64,000 bases of DNA from Pseudomonadota bacterium (GCA_018241025.1 JAFEEQ010000017.1:62001-126000), one strand, 5' to 3'; shown: positions 1-9,958, counted from the first letter of the stretch. Numbers and translations are program-made. Notes: generated from the letters alone by a model not told the origin.

Positions 1-2253
1 TTCGAACGTCGCACCATAGTCGCCGGCTAGGTAGCGCCCGATGTGAACGTTGAAATTGAGGCCGTAGTACGGTGACGTGTAGTAAAGCGAAACGTGCCCG
101 GTCAGCACATGGTAGTTCTGGAGTCCGAATATCCTGTCGAAATTGCGCTGCCAGACCTCGTAAGCATCTACGCCGATAGCCAGGCGTTCGCCATCCGGTC
201 GCCACAGAATCTGACCGCCAAGGCCGGCGAACATGCTCTCCAAATAGCCTGCGCGTACTGCATAAAACACATCCGGCGCAAGCTTATCGAAATAAGTCGC
301 TCTCAGGCTCGTGATGCCGTTTGCACCGTGCTGAAAGTACTCCAACGCGTCGCTACGAACGTGGGGGAGTACGCTGTCGGACAGGCGCGCGAAGTTGAAG
401 TTGTTGTAGATATTTGCCTCGATACGTCCGTCGATCGAAAAATTCGGCGTCAAAGAAACAGAGGCATCGGCGGAAGCAAACAATTGGATTTCCAAAGGTC
501 GATCAGGGTCAAAGAGACCTTGCCGTACGCCTGGCGAAAAGGACCAACTAACGCGCGGGTAGCTTTCGGTCTGCGCTGCGTCAAGGATCGGATTGAAGAG
601 GGGCACCGAATACAGTGCGATGCCGCCTTCAAGTTCTCGCGCGGTGCCCGTGACGGTAGCGGCACGCTCCATGGCGGAGCGCGATATCCGAAACTCGCGG
701 GCTGGCAGGCCGTTTTTCAACGCCACCAAGTGGAACACTTCGACGGTTGGCGGCGCATCTGCCATCAATACACGCACGATGCGCCCGGCAGCCTCAGCGT
801 CAGACCAATATGCGTCATTGGAAAAGTAGAGCCACGTGAAAGCACCATCGATCGACAGTGCTTCGGTTTGAATGCGCTGCTTGTCCAAGTCGGTCATGAT
901 TCGCGACCGGATATCCTCCGCGCCTGCCAACGTCGAATTGTCAGGTGACGCGAGGCTCCCTGAAACCGTCTCGTCTCTGGTTCGGCAGAAATAGACCATC
1001 CCAGATTGGTCGAGAGGGTCTGAAAGGGCGATGGTACGTAGGTCTCGATCTATTCCTGCCGCGAGTTTTGCGTAAGAACCACACTGGCCTTCGCCCGAAT
1101 TCGACACATGTGCTTCGACCAGGAGTGTATGGCCGACCGTTTCGACGCTTCGTACGCCAATGCCTTCTGAAAGCAGAGCGCTTCGCAATTCTCCCTCAAT
1201 AGTTGCCTGACCGGGCGCCAAACGAACCCACGGCTTTATTAAACCTGCATCGCGCGTGGCCGCCCCCTCGAGCAGCTCGTTCAGCGACTGCATTTGCGCA
1301 AGCGCAGGGCGAATATTCGGAGCAGGAAGCTCGGGCCCAACGTGTTCTGGCACGGCATCGCGCGAGGGATCTGCCGTCAGAGACAATGTCAGACCAAAGC
1401 TGGTTCCATAGTACCAGCCTGCGGTCATCGTCAAAACATTGGGCAGACTATATGTGAGACCGATATCGATGGGGCTGCGAACTGTAAAGCTGCCCCTTAG
1501 GTGCTCAAGCTCGTATCTGTCGGAGCTGTATTCCGTGATGAGGGCAAGGTTTTCGATCGGGGTGCGCCAAATGACTCCGCCAAACAGACCGATATTTGGT
1601 CCGTGAAAGTACTGCCCAAAATTTGCCGACCCAACTCGTTCGTTCAATAGGCTCCGATTATTGAACGACGGAAAGATCGAGACCAAAGGGTTGGGCAGGG
1701 CATGGCTCTGTGCAAATCGGCCCCATCCGAACCCCGTAGTGAGATCGAAGTCGTAGATATGCTTCGAGGCTACAAGATATTCGCCGGCATAGACGCCAGT
1801 TCCCAGTACGTCGCGAAGGCCGAGCGATATATCAGGTATGTGCTCCGTTTCCTTCGACAGCCTTATCTTCAATCCGAAGCTTCGGTCGAAATAATTTTTG
1901 ACGTAAAAATGAGAAATCTGCGCATAGCGAAAAGAAGTTTCTAGCCACGGCAGGGCTTGAAAACTCCCGCTAAATCGACGTGCATTTGGTAGCAGCGCGA
2001 CGGTGAAACCGAGTGTTCCGTCGGGGGCCATGTGGGCGCTCGGCATGTCTAAGAGGCCTACCTCGCCATAGGTCGTTCGGTTCCTATAGAGAGTGTCGTC
2101 TCCGATAGCAGGCGATGGAAAGCAGAGCAGGTAGGTAAAACAGCAAACAACGCAGAACCCGACATCTCGTGAGACCGGCCTGGTTCGAAGCAAAGCCTTC
2201 GTACGCTGGCACGCCGAACCTTTCGGCTGTTTGCTAGTCCGAACCCGTCGCAT
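1..2253 (-). CDS. YjbH-family outer-membrane exopolysaccharide protein (partial, 3' end outside window)
   Basis: The frame is open from the ATG at 2253 to the left edge, 751 codons without a stop, so the C-terminus is missing. A basic N-terminus is followed by a hydrophobic signal segment (about residues 31-50). Residues 63-81 read GEVGLLDMPSAHMAPDGTL, followed by LPWLETSFRY (101-110) and later DISLGLRDVLGTG; this block is typical of YjbH-domain lipoproteins/barrels that assist exopolysaccharide export in Proteobacteria. It is divergent from the SLBB export gene, the usual partner in group-4-capsule-like loci, so a role in polysaccharide passage through the outer membrane is inferred. The DNA looks lower in GC than most of the window. 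The start could be a little downstream, at a TTG near residue 21. Confidence 0.85.
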   Translation of the reverse strand, partial: MRRVRTSKQPKGSACQRTKALLRTRPVSRDVGFCVVCCFTYLLCFPSPAIGDDTLYRNRTTYGEVGLLDMPSAHMAPDGTLGFTVALLPNARRFSGSFQALPWLETSFRYAQISHFYVKNYFDRSFGLKIRLSKETEHIPDISLGLRDVLGTGVYAGEYLVASKHIYDFDLTTGFGWGRFAQSHALPNPLVSIFPSFNNRSLLNERVGSANFGQYFHGPNIGLFGGVIWRTPIENLALITEYSSDRYELEHLRGSFTVRSPIDIGLTYSLPNVLTMTAGWYYGTSFGLTLSLTADPSRDAVPEHVGPELPAPNIRPALAQMQSLNELLEGAATRDAGLIKPWVRLAPGQATIEGELRSALLSEGIGVRSVETVGHTLLVEAHVSNSGEGQCGSYAKLAAGIDRDLRTIALSDPLDQSGMVYFCRTRDETVSGSLASPDNSTLAGAEDIRSRIMTDLDKQRIQTEALSIDGAFTWLYFSNDAYWSDAEAAGRIVRVLMADAPPTVEVFHLVALKNGLPAREFRISRSAMERAATVTGTARELEGGIALYSVPLFNPILDAAQTESYPRVSWSFSPGVRQGLFDPDRPLEIQLFASADASVSLTPNFSIDGRIEANIYNNFNFARLSDSVLPHVRSDALEYFQHGANGITSLRATYFDKLAPDVFYAVRAGYLESMFAGLGGQILWRPDGERLAIGVDAYEVWQRNFDRIFGLQNYHVLTGHVSLYYTSPYYGLNFNVHIGRYLAGDYGATFE

Positions 2254-2597
2254 TTCGGTCCTTGGCGATTAAAGCTCAGACGATTTGAACGGGCAGGGAC
2301 ATGGCTTAGGATACATTTTGATACTCCACTAGTCGAAAAGTGATGGCAAGGGGGAGCCGATAGGCAACTCTGCCGCGGCTATTGCCGTGTACGGACCTCG
2401 ACTTCGTGTGCAACCATTAAACCAGTGCAAGGTCAATAGTTCCTGTTTGGCCGTGGCCAGCCTGCCATCGCCCCCGGGCGAGCGAGCGGCTATTGTCATT
2501 GGTGATTCCGCTTGCGGGTGCTCGGCACGGAAGCTAACAATCCGGTCACGGCGGCATTGGCGATTGGGCATTACAAAGAGGGGGTGTCGTCTTTTCG
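2254..2597. other. Divergent intergenic region between yjbH-like and SLBB export genes
   Basis: These 344 bases separate two divergently transcribed polysaccharide genes, so both promoters must lie here. I see no convincing -35/-10 pair, palindrome or small gene. Only the GAGGGGG run at 2578-2584, about 13 bases before the plus-strand start codon, looks functional, as a Shine-Dalgarno. Confidence 0.6.
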
Positions 2598-5375
2598 ATG
2601 ATGGCAAGATTCTACAAAAATCGACGTCTTTGGACATTGGGCGCAGTTCTATTCGTCCTTGCTGCGGTGTTCTTGAGTTCGCTCATCGCCATGTCGCGTG
2701 CCGATGCGCAGACATCGCCCGCGGATGTCCTGAAATCGTTGCCGCCCGGGACGTTGCAAAATCTGCCACCGGACTTGCTTCAGAAACTGCCGCCAGACGT
2801 CCTGGACAAGCTCAAAAAAGGCAATAACCCTGGAACTGGTGATAATTCAGGTGCCTCAACTCAGGGCGTCGAGACGCTTCAACCTGCGCCGTCTCCGACA
2901 GTTCCCAAGGGGGACAAGAATGCTTCAAGGCTCGAGGACATCTACTCGACGAGAGCCGGTGAGCCGCTTGAACAGTTCGGATACTCGGTACTAGGGGTGC
3001 CCGCGGCTGTTACGATTCTTCAGAGCGGCGGCGTTCAAGACGACTATGTGCTCGGTATCGGAGATCAGTTGCAGTTCGATCTTCGCGGGCAGGAAAACTC
3101 ATCCTATACGCAGACGGTCGACACAAGTGGCCGTATAGTGCTGCCGAAGATCGCGCCAATACTCGCTGCGGGACGGACATTTGCGGAATTTCGCCGCGAT
3201 CTCGAGCAGCGTGTAGCGGAAGCGTACGTTTCTACGAAGGTTTTTATCTCGCTCACCACAATCCGACAGGCGTCGGTTTTGGTAAGCGGCGCGGTGCGCA
3301 CGCCTGGTGTGCGCATCGTAAGCGGGTTGTCGACGGCGTTGGACGCCATTCTTCTTTCTGGGGGCATTTCTAAGACCGGCAGCTTGCGCAACGTGAAGTT
3401 GATCCGTGGCGGTACCGTGCAGACCATCGATCTCTATTCGGTGATTGCACAGGGCACAGAATCGAACCTTGGCCGTCTGCGTGATGGCGACCGGATTTTC
3501 GTCTCGCAGCTCGGCGCGACTGTGGCCATTTCGGGCAGCGTTCGCCGGCCTGCCATCTACGAGCTTGCTGCAGGCACGAGAGCGATACCGGTGCGTTCGC
3601 TTCTGGCGCTGGCTGGCGGCGTGGAGATCAAGGGTTCCTACCGTATTCTGTTGTTGAGAACCCGGCCCGACGGTAGGCAGCAATTCGACGACGTGACGTC
3701 TTCCCCTGGAGCCGTGGTCGGGGATGGCGAGCTCTTGATCGTCAATAGTTCGGCCAATGATACGCTTGGCGGTGTGACACTTCTGGGCGACGTCAAGGTC
3801 CCCGGACTATATGCGCTCGGTCACGTCAAGACTCTCCATGATCTTTTGCCGTCCGCGCAAGCGCTCGGGCAGGACGCTTACCTTCTCCTTGGGATTATCG
3901 TCAGGGAAGATCCGGCGACGCTGCACCGTATCGTCGTTCCGTTCTCACCGCTTCATGTCATTCAGGGAACTGAAAATCTCGACCTGATTTCAAAGGACGA
4001 AGTTCACATTCTGACAGTCACGGACATGCGATATGTTGCAAGCTCCATTTTGTCGCCCGCCGAAGCGGCCAGCGCAGCGGCAGCGCAGTCGACCGCGACG
4101 AATCCACTGTCGAGCGGAAGCGCGGCTTCTTTTCCCTCCGCCGCCAATGGGCAAAGCGGGCCCAGCCTGCCGAGTACACTGACACCGGGTGCGTCCTCTT
4201 CTGGTGCGCCAGCCACGTCCACGCTCCCGTCTTCGGACGGCGCGATCTCACTGGCCTCGCCTGGAACAATGGCTACTGGGGCGTCTGCGGCCGGTGGTAT
4301 GTCGCAATTTTCTGTGACAGACCAAAATTTCATCGGGCAAGTTATCGGTGAGTATTCGGTAATCCTTAGTGGAGCAGTTCGCGACCCTGGGATCTACCTT
4401 GTTATGCCGGGTACCACTCTTGATGAACTGGTATTGGCTGCAAATGGACTGGATCGAGACGTCGATCTTAGCTCGGTGGAGATTACCTCACGCGAAGTCG
4501 ACAATGTCACCGGCAGGTCCGTGACGTCTCGCCGAACAATTTCTGCAACGCCCGAAGGCCTTCGAGATACCAAGCTCGGCAAATACGACCAGATTGTCTT
4601 CAGACATGTCTACTCGGACCTTCAAGGCGGTCAGGTCACGCTTCGTGGTGAATTCCGATACCCTGGCACGTATGGAATCATTAAGGGAGAACGTCTTTCG
4701 TCGATAATTGCCCGCGCCGGCGGACTGACGGAGGTTGCCTATCCTCTCGGTGCTGTCTACTCGAGACCCTCGGTAGCTGATCTAGAGCGCAAAGGTTACG
4801 CCCGAGCCGCGCGCGAAGTGCAGGAACAGCTTGCGACGTTGGTCGCTACACCGACGCAGGGTAAGGCTATTGATCCGCAAAGCCTAGAGTTTCTCGCTGG
4901 GCTAGCTGTGCAACTGCAAAATCCCCCCACCATCGGTCGCATGGCTGTTGTGGCGGATCCAGTCGTGCTCGCAGTCAACCCGTCGGTCGATCCGATCCTC
5001 GAAAGTGGGGATTCGCTCTACATGCCCAGGCGACCATCGAGTGTCACAGTTTCGGGAGAGGTCCTGAATCCGGGTTCATTCCTTTTTCGCAGCGAATTGG
5101 GATACCGTGACTATATACGCATGGCCGGTGGCGAATCCGAGTTCGCCAACGATGGCTCCACTTTCGTTGTATACCCCGATGGAACGGCCGTTCCGGTAGA
5201 CGCAGACTGGCTATCATTCGGCAATGGCGGTGCGATTCCGCCAGGCTCCACAATTGTCGTGCCGCGCGATCTGAGGCCGTTTAGCTTTGACGTCTTTCTC
5301 AGGGACGCTGTCCAAACATTCAGCATTCTTGCGATTGCGGCAGCTACCGTGGCGAACGTCGCCAGGTCCAACTGA
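2598..5375 (+). CDS. Multi-SLBB polysaccharide export protein (Wza-like)
   Basis: This is a 925-residue periplasmic/outer-membrane polysaccharide export protein. A signal/anchor segment covers residues 9-33. Residues 48-71 hold three tandem 8-mers of the LPPxxLxx type. A Poly_export domain follows (about 147-220, DYVLGIGDQLQFDLRG), then SLBB-type units beginning near 226, 307, 390, 580, 675 and 815, recognisable by the repeated 'V..SG.V..PG.Y' pattern. A Ser/Ala/Pro-rich linker (about 483-560) splits the set, and a hydrophobic C-terminal segment ends the protein. It is far longer than Wza (about 380 residues). Divergence from the YjbH gene supports a role in polysaccharide secretion. Two ATGs (2598, 2601) are possible; the Shine-Dalgarno GAGGGGG favours the first. 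Confidence 0.9.
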   Translation: MMARFYKNRRLWTLGAVLFVLAAVFLSSLIAMSRADAQTSPADVLKSLPPGTLQNLPPDLLQKLPPDVLDKLKKGNNPGTGDNSGASTQGVETLQPAPSPTVPKGDKNASRLEDIYSTRAGEPLEQFGYSVLGVPAAVTILQSGGVQDDYVLGIGDQLQFDLRGQENSSYTQTVDTSGRIVLPKIAPILAAGRTFAEFRRDLEQRVAEAYVSTKVFISLTTIRQASVLVSGAVRTPGVRIVSGLSTALDAILLSGGISKTGSLRNVKLIRGGTVQTIDLYSVIAQGTESNLGRLRDGDRIFVSQLGATVAISGSVRRPAIYELAAGTRAIPVRSLLALAGGVEIKGSYRILLLRTRPDGRQQFDDVTSSPGAVVGDGELLIVNSSANDTLGGVTLLGDVKVPGLYALGHVKTLHDLLPSAQALGQDAYLLLGIIVREDPATLHRIVVPFSPLHVIQGTENLDLISKDEVHILTVTDMRYVASSILSPAEAASAAAAQSTATNPLSSGSAASFPSAANGQSGPSLPSTLTPGASSSGAPATSTLPSSDGAISLASPGTMATGASAAGGMSQFSVTDQNFIGQVIGEYSVILSGAVRDPGIYLVMPGTTLDELVLAANGLDRDVDLSSVEITSREVDNVTGRSVTSRRTISATPEGLRDTKLGKYDQIVFRHVYSDLQGGQVTLRGEFRYPGTYGIIKGERLSSIIARAGGLTEVAYPLGAVYSRPSVADLERKGYARAAREVQEQLATLVATPTQGKAIDPQSLEFLAGLAVQLQNPPTIGRMAVVADPVVLAVNPSVDPILESGDSLYMPRRPSSVTVSGEVLNPGSFLFRSELGYRDYIRMAGGESEFANDGSTFVVYPDGTAVPVDADWLSFGNGGAIPPGSTIVVPRDLRPFSFDVFLRDAVQTFSILAIAAATVANVARSN

Positions 5376-5427
5376 CTGTAGACGTGAGCTCAGTGCTCTC
5401 AGGCCTTTTGCAATAGTTGCAAAGTTC

Positions 5428-6309
5428 CTAGCCTGAAGTCTTGCGCAAGGCTTCCCTAAGCCCTGGTGCGATGTCAGCTCGACTTAGGCCTACTGCCAGA
5501 TTGGCATGCAGGAAGCCGACCTTGTCGCCGCAGTCGAAGCGCACGCAATCGGTCATTGCGGCGTGGAACGGCATCTTCCCAATCAGTCTTGCGAGCGAAT
5601 CGGTGAGTTGGATCTCGCCGCCGGCGCCTTTATCCTTGCGATCGAGTTCGGCAAAGATTTCCGGCTGTATGATATAGCGGCCGATTGCCGTCAGGCACGA
5701 GGGGGCTTGAGCCGGTTTGGGTTTCTCGACCATGCCGGTGACTTCGATCGCCTTGCCATTGGTCCGGCCGGTCGCAAAGACGCCGTAACGGTGTAGTTCC
5801 GATTTTGGCTTCTCTTCGGCAGCCACCACAACGCCGCCGCCGATCTCGTTGTAAACATCCATCATCTGCGCCAGGGCACCGCGCTTGCCGACCATCAAAT
5901 CGTCGGGCAGCAGAACAGCGAACGGCTGGTCACCGACGAGGTGGCGAGCGCACCAGACCGCATGGCCGAGGCCGAGGGGTTTTTGCTGGCGGGTGAAGAA
6001 CACCGAGCCGCTTTTGGGCAAGCTCTCCAGCAAACTGGCTAGCTCGGCCTTCTTGCCGCGACCTTCGAGCTGCGATTCGAGTTCATAGGCGTGGTCGAAA
6101 TGGTCTTCGATAATGTGCTTGCCGCGACCGGTCACGAAGACGAATTGCTCGATTCCTGCTTCCCTGGCTTCCTCGACCGCGTATTGGACGACCGGCTTGT
6201 CGACGACGGTCAGCATCTCCTTCGGAACGGCTTTGGTTGCAGGTAGGAAACGGGTGCCGAGGCCCGCGACAGGGAAAACGGCGATGCGAACGGGTTTGGG
6301 CTTTACCAT
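5428..6309 (-). CDS. galU: UTP--glucose-1-phosphate uridylyltransferase
   Basis: The enzyme makes UDP-glucose from UTP and glucose-1-phosphate, the entry point for UDP-Gal, UDP-GlcA and UDP-GalA, all of which have their enzymes nearby. The protein begins MVKPKPVRIAVFPVAGLGTR with the nucleotidyltransferase loop GLGTRFLPATKAVPKEML and later VEKPKP and GGEIQLTD, as in GalU. The 293-residue length is standard. The frame extends upstream to 6438, but those residues are low-complexity and would overlap the divergent epimerase start (6404). The start at 6309 (Met before VKPKP) fits the family; 6348 is an alternative. It converges with the SLBB gene, 52 bases apart. Confidence 0.95.
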   Translation of the reverse strand: MVKPKPVRIAVFPVAGLGTRFLPATKAVPKEMLTVVDKPVVQYAVEEAREAGIEQFVFVTGRGKHIIEDHFDHAYELESQLEGRGKKAELASLLESLPKSGSVFFTRQQKPLGLGHAVWCARHLVGDQPFAVLLPDDLMVGKRGALAQMMDVYNEIGGGVVVAAEEKPKSELHRYGVFATGRTNGKAIEVTGMVEKPKPAQAPSCLTAIGRYIIQPEIFAELDRKDKGAGGEIQLTDSLARLIGKMPFHAAMTDCVRFDCGDKVGFLHANLAVGLSRADIAPGLREALRKTSG

Positions 6310-6403
6310 GGATGACCGGACTTTTTTTTGCAGGGGCCTTCTTGGCATGGACACGGCTTGAGGTCCACATTCGGTTGCAGGCAGCCTGTCAGGACAATTA
6401 GAG

Positions 6404-7375
6404 ATGCGCGTTCTTCTCACCGGCGGTGCCGGGTTCATCGGCTTCCACGCGACGCAAGCACTGCTCGCACGCGATCATGCTGTGACCGCGGTGGATGAGG
6501 TAAATGCCTACTACGATCCGGCACTGAAGCGGGCGCGACTGGCCGAGACCGGAACATCGCCGGCCTATCGCTTCGTCGAGGCCGATATCGCGGCACCGGG
6601 CGCATTGAACGCAGCGGCCGGCGGCGAGCGCTACGACGTGATCCTGCATCTCGCAGCGCAGGCCGGCGTCCGCTATGCGGTGACCAATCCTGCGGCCTAC
6701 ACCCATGCCAATCTCGTTGGTCATGCCGCGATCCTGGAGTTTGCACGCCATCACGACAGGCTGAAGCATCTCGTGTATGCATCGTCGAGTTCGGTCTACG
6801 GCAACGACACTGCGCCGCCCTTCCGCGAAGATGCGCGCGCCGACCGGCCGGTATCGTACTATGGCGCGACCAAGCGATCCTGCGAACTGCTCTCGCATTC
6901 CTATGCCGAGCTTTATGGCTTGCCGCAGACCGGATTGCGCTTCTTCACTGTCTATGGGCCCTGGGGCCGGCCCGACATGGCCTATTGGTCCTTCACCGAA
7001 GCGATACTCGGCGGACGTGCCATTCCGGTGTTCGGCGAAGGCAAACTGCTGCGCGACTTCACCTATGTCGACGACATCGTCGCGGCGCTGGTTCGCATCG
7101 TCGAAACGCCGTTCGCGGGGAAGGGCGCGCCGGCGCGGATATACAATCTCGGCAACAGCCATCCGGAGAGCGTGCTCGACCTTATAGGCCATATCGAGCG
7201 CAACACGAATACCAAAGCCGTGCTCGAATTCCGCGACGGTCCGCCGGGCGACGTCCGCGAGACCTACGCGGACACTTCCCGGGCGGCGCGCGATTTCGGT
7301 TTTGCACCGAAGATTTCACTCGACGAAGGCATTTCCCGTTTCGTCGACTGGTTCCGGCGCTATCATCGCGTGTGA
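6404..7375 (+). CDS. NAD-dependent epimerase, UDP-glucuronate 4-epimerase type
   Basis: A 323-residue extended SDR. It shows the NAD-binding loop GGAGFIGFH (7-15), the SSSSVYG segment (127-133) and the catalytic Y153-x3-K157. The region 'VNAYYDPALKRARLA' (about 33-47) resembles UDP-glucuronate 4-epimerases, which interconvert UDP-GlcA and UDP-GalA. Ugd, 15 kb downstream, would make the substrate. GalU lies divergently 94 bases away, consistent with one nucleotide-sugar module. The exact sugar cannot be fixed from sequence; a UDP-glucose-type epimerase or dehydratase is less likely. Confidence 0.85.
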   Translation: MRVLLTGGAGFIGFHATQALLARDHAVTAVDEVNAYYDPALKRARLAETGTSPAYRFVEADIAAPGALNAAAGGERYDVILHLAAQAGVRYAVTNPAAYTHANLVGHAAILEFARHHDRLKHLVYASSSSVYGNDTAPPFREDARADRPVSYYGATKRSCELLSHSYAELYGLPQTGLRFFTVYGPWGRPDMAYWSFTEAILGGRAIPVFGEGKLLRDFTYVDDIVAALVRIVETPFAGKGAPARIYNLGNSHPESVLDLIGHIERNTNTKAVLEFRDGPPGDVRETYADTSRAARDFGFAPKISLDEGISRFVDWFRRYHRV

Positions 7376-7398
7376 CAGGCGCAAGACAGGCCAGGGTT

Positions 7399-8448
7399 GT
7401 GCACAGGTTCATATTGAGCGCCGTGATGGCAGCCCTGGCATGCGGCCTTGCCTTCGCAAATCCCGCACCCCTCGACGCAGTGAGCGCCGCGCTTCGCTCC
7501 GGCAATGCATCGGGCGCCGCCACACTTGCGACGCAGGCACTCGCCGACAGCAGTCTCAATCCGCGCGACCGCGCGCGCCTGCTGGTGGGGCGTGGCCTGG
7601 CGCAAGACATGCTGGGCGCGCGCGATGCGGCGCTGGCCGATTTCACCGAGGCGATCGAAGCCCATATTCTGCCCGGCGCGGAAGAGGCGAAGGCGCTCTA
7701 CGATCGCGGCGTGGTGCTCGACGAACTTGGCCGCACCGCCGATGCCGCCGTGGACTATTCGGGGGCGTTGAAGCTCTCGCCGAAATTCGCGGCCGCCTAC
7801 AACAACCGCGGCAATGCCTATCGCCGGCTGGGCAGGTTGAGTGAAGCGCGGGCCGACTATCTCGCCTCGATCGCCGCCGGAAACGCGCATCTCGAATATC
7901 CGAACTATGGTCTCGGCCAGATCGCCGAGGCGGATCGCCAGATCGACGATGCCCGCGGCTACTATCGTGCCGCGCTGGCCGCCAATCCGAATTTCTCGCT
8001 GGCCGACGACCGCCTGCATGCACTCGGCAATGCGGTTCAGCCGGTTGTACTGAAGCCGCCGTCCGGCGGCATCCATCTGAAGCCGCCCGCAGGCATGGTG
8101 ACGCTGAAAGCGCCGGGTGCCGTGCACCTGAAGCCGCCCGGCAGCGCGCCGTCACCGGCCCGCACCGCCAAGCCGGATCTCAAACCAGCCCTGAGCGATA
8201 CCGGCGGCACCTTGATACAGCTTGGCGCGTGGCGCGAAGAGAAGGATGCCGTCGCGGCGTGGAACCGGTTGACCGTTTCGGGCGGCAATCTGCTGGCGGG
8301 TCTCACGCCGCAGGTCGTGAGCGCAGACGTGCCGGGTCAGGGCCGCTTCTATCGTTTGCGAGCCGGGCCGGTGGCGCAAGATCGCGCATCGGGACTTTGC
8401 GCTGCGCTGACTCGGCAGGGCCTCGCCTGCATCGTCGTCCGGGACTAG
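7399..8448 (+). CDS. Secreted TPR protein with C-terminal SPOR domain
   Basis: A 349-residue exported protein of unknown specific role. GTG at 7399 gives a clean signal peptide (HRFILSAVMAALACGLAFA) and lies just after AGGCCAGG; a GTG at 7372, overlapping the preceding stop, is the alternative. Residues about 25-190 form TPR-like helical repeats (DRGVVLDELGRTADAAVDYS, NNRGNAYRRLGRLSEARADY). A linker follows with LKPP/LKAP repeats. The last 80 residues (GGTLIQLGAWREEKDAVAAW to the end) match a SPOR peptidoglycan-binding fold (IQLGAW..E..A). It probably binds septal or denuded glycan strands in the periplasm. It is co-directional with the epimerase gene upstream. Confidence 0.8.
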   Translation: MHRFILSAVMAALACGLAFANPAPLDAVSAALRSGNASGAATLATQALADSSLNPRDRARLLVGRGLAQDMLGARDAALADFTEAIEAHILPGAEEAKALYDRGVVLDELGRTADAAVDYSGALKLSPKFAAAYNNRGNAYRRLGRLSEARADYLASIAAGNAHLEYPNYGLGQIAEADRQIDDARGYYRAALAANPNFSLADDRLHALGNAVQPVVLKPPSGGIHLKPPAGMVTLKAPGAVHLKPPGSAPSPARTAKPDLKPALSDTGGTLIQLGAWREEKDAVAAWNRLTVSGGNLLAGLTPQVVSADVPGQGRFYRLRAGPVAQDRASGLCAALTRQGLACIVVRD

Positions 8449-8500
8449 CCGCACAGCCGCGAAACTGATTTGCTTGCGCAAAATACGATGGATGGGAGAA

Positions 8501-9958
8501 ATGGTCGGGATCACCGCGTACGGCGCTTACATTCCGCGCCGCCGGTTGCAGCGCAAGGCTGTCGCTGAGGCGAACGCCTGGTTCGCACCCAATCTCGCCG
8601 GTGGCGCCAAAGGCGAGCGCGCCATGGCGAACTGGGACGAAGATGCCGTGACGATGGCGTTCGAAGCGGCGCGCGATTGCCTGCCCGCGTCCGATCCGGC
8701 GAAGGATCGCGCCCATGTCGACGCGATCACGTTCGCGTCGACCACATTGCCTTTCGCCGATCGTCTCAATGCCGGAATCGTTGCCGCGGCGCTCGGACTG
8801 CCGAAGGCGATCACGTCGCTCGATGTGTCGTCATCGTTGCGCTGCGGAACCTCGGCCATGATCGCGGTTCTGGATTCGGTAACGTCCGGGCGTGCGGCAT
8901 CGCCATTGCTCGTCGCGTCGGACAAGCGCAAGGCGCGCGTCGCCTCTGCGCAGGAGCTGGCCTATGGCGACGCCGCGGCGGCCTTCGCCTTCGGCGGTGA
9001 CAAGGTCATCGCCGAATTCCTCGGCGCCCATACCGTCACGCTCGACTTTGTCGATCACTTCCGCGGTGAGGGCGAGGATTTCGACTACGGTTGGGAGGAG
9101 CGCTGGATCCGCGACGAGGGCTACAGCAAGATCGTGCCCGCTGCGGTGAAGACGCTTCTGGAAAAGACCGGGACCGCGCCGGGCGACATCGCGCATCTCA
9201 TTCTTCCCTGTCCCTTTGCGAAGCTCGACCAGACCTTGGCGAAGCAATGCGGCATCGATCCGGCGCGCGTGCGCGACAATCTGGCCGGTACGGTCGGCGA
9301 TTCCGGCGCCGCGCACGCGCTGTTGATGCTCTCGCAGGTGCTGGAGACCGCGAAGCCGGGTGACAAGATCCTCGTCGTGCAGTTTGCGCAAGGCGCGGAT
9401 GTGATCCTGTTCGAGGTCACCCCGTCCATAGCCAGTCTTCCGAAGCGTAGTGGCGTGAGCGGCTCGCTCGCGCGGCGCAAGGAAGAAACGAACTACTTGA
9501 AGTATCTCGGCTTCAACGGGCTGATCGAACTCGAGAAAGGGATGCGCGCGGAGGTCGACAAGCGGACGGCGTTGACCGTGCTTTACCGCAAGGGCGACAT
9601 GCTCACGAGCCTGGAAGGCGGCAAGTGCCGGGTCTGCGGTACGGCTCAGTATCCGCTGAGCCGGATCTGCGTGAATCCGAACTGCAAGGCGGTCGACAGC
9701 CAGGATCCCTACGGCTTTTCCGAAAGCAAGGGCACGGTGTTGAGCTGGTCGGCGGATTTCCTCACCTATGCGCTCGATCCGCCCAACCATTACGGCATGA
9801 TCACCTTCGCCGAAGGCGGCCGGCTGATGGCCGACATCACCGATGTCGAGCAGGGCCAGATCGACACGGGGGCGAAGGTCCGCATGGCGTTCCGGATCAA
9901 GGATTTCGATCCGAAGCGCGGATTCATCCGCTATTTCTGGAAGGCTGTGCCGGTCTGA
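8501..9958 (+). CDS. HMG-CoA-synthase/ketosynthase-like protein fused to DUF35 OB-fold
   Basis: A thiolase-superfamily enzyme of about 485 residues. The N-terminal part (1-340) resembles bacterial HMG-CoA-synthase-like/KAS III proteins, with the probable nucleophile C115 in SSLRCGTSAM. The C-terminal 120 residues carry a zinc ribbon (CRVCG...RICVNPNC) and an OB-fold, the DUF35 arrangement of ChsH2-like subunits that bind CoA thioesters. Start candidates are TTG 8474, ATG 8492 and ATG 8501; MVGITAYGAYIP matches the usual N-terminus. The next genes encode an amidohydrolase and, beyond a Wzi gene, an SCP2-type thiolase, suggesting one pathway of acyl-CoA condensation or retro-aldol cleavage. The substrate is unknown. 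Confidence 0.8.
   Translation: MVGITAYGAYIPRRRLQRKAVAEANAWFAPNLAGGAKGERAMANWDEDAVTMAFEAARDCLPASDPAKDRAHVDAITFASTTLPFADRLNAGIVAAALGLPKAITSLDVSSSLRCGTSAMIAVLDSVTSGRAASPLLVASDKRKARVASAQELAYGDAAAAFAFGGDKVIAEFLGAHTVTLDFVDHFRGEGEDFDYGWEERWIRDEGYSKIVPAAVKTLLEKTGTAPGDIAHLILPCPFAKLDQTLAKQCGIDPARVRDNLAGTVGDSGAAHALLMLSQVLETAKPGDKILVVQFAQGADVILFEVTPSIASLPKRSGVSGSLARRKEETNYLKYLGFNGLIELEKGMRAEVDKRTALTVLYRKGDMLTSLEGGKCRVCGTAQYPLSRICVNPNCKAVDSQDPYGFSESKGTVLSWSADFLTYALDPPNHYGMITFAEGGRLMADITDVEQGQIDTGAKVRMAFRIKDFDPKRGFIRYFWKAVPV

Noticed and set aside
2329-2637. 102-codon minus-strand frame in the yjbH/SLBB intergenic region
   Set aside because: No Shine-Dalgarno, overlaps the SLBB start and signal peptide, no recognisable family.
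5387-5424. Terminator between the convergent SLBB and galU genes
   Set aside because: Short hairpins (GAGC/GCTC, CTTTTGCAA/TTGCAAAG) are present but without a T-run or strong stem.
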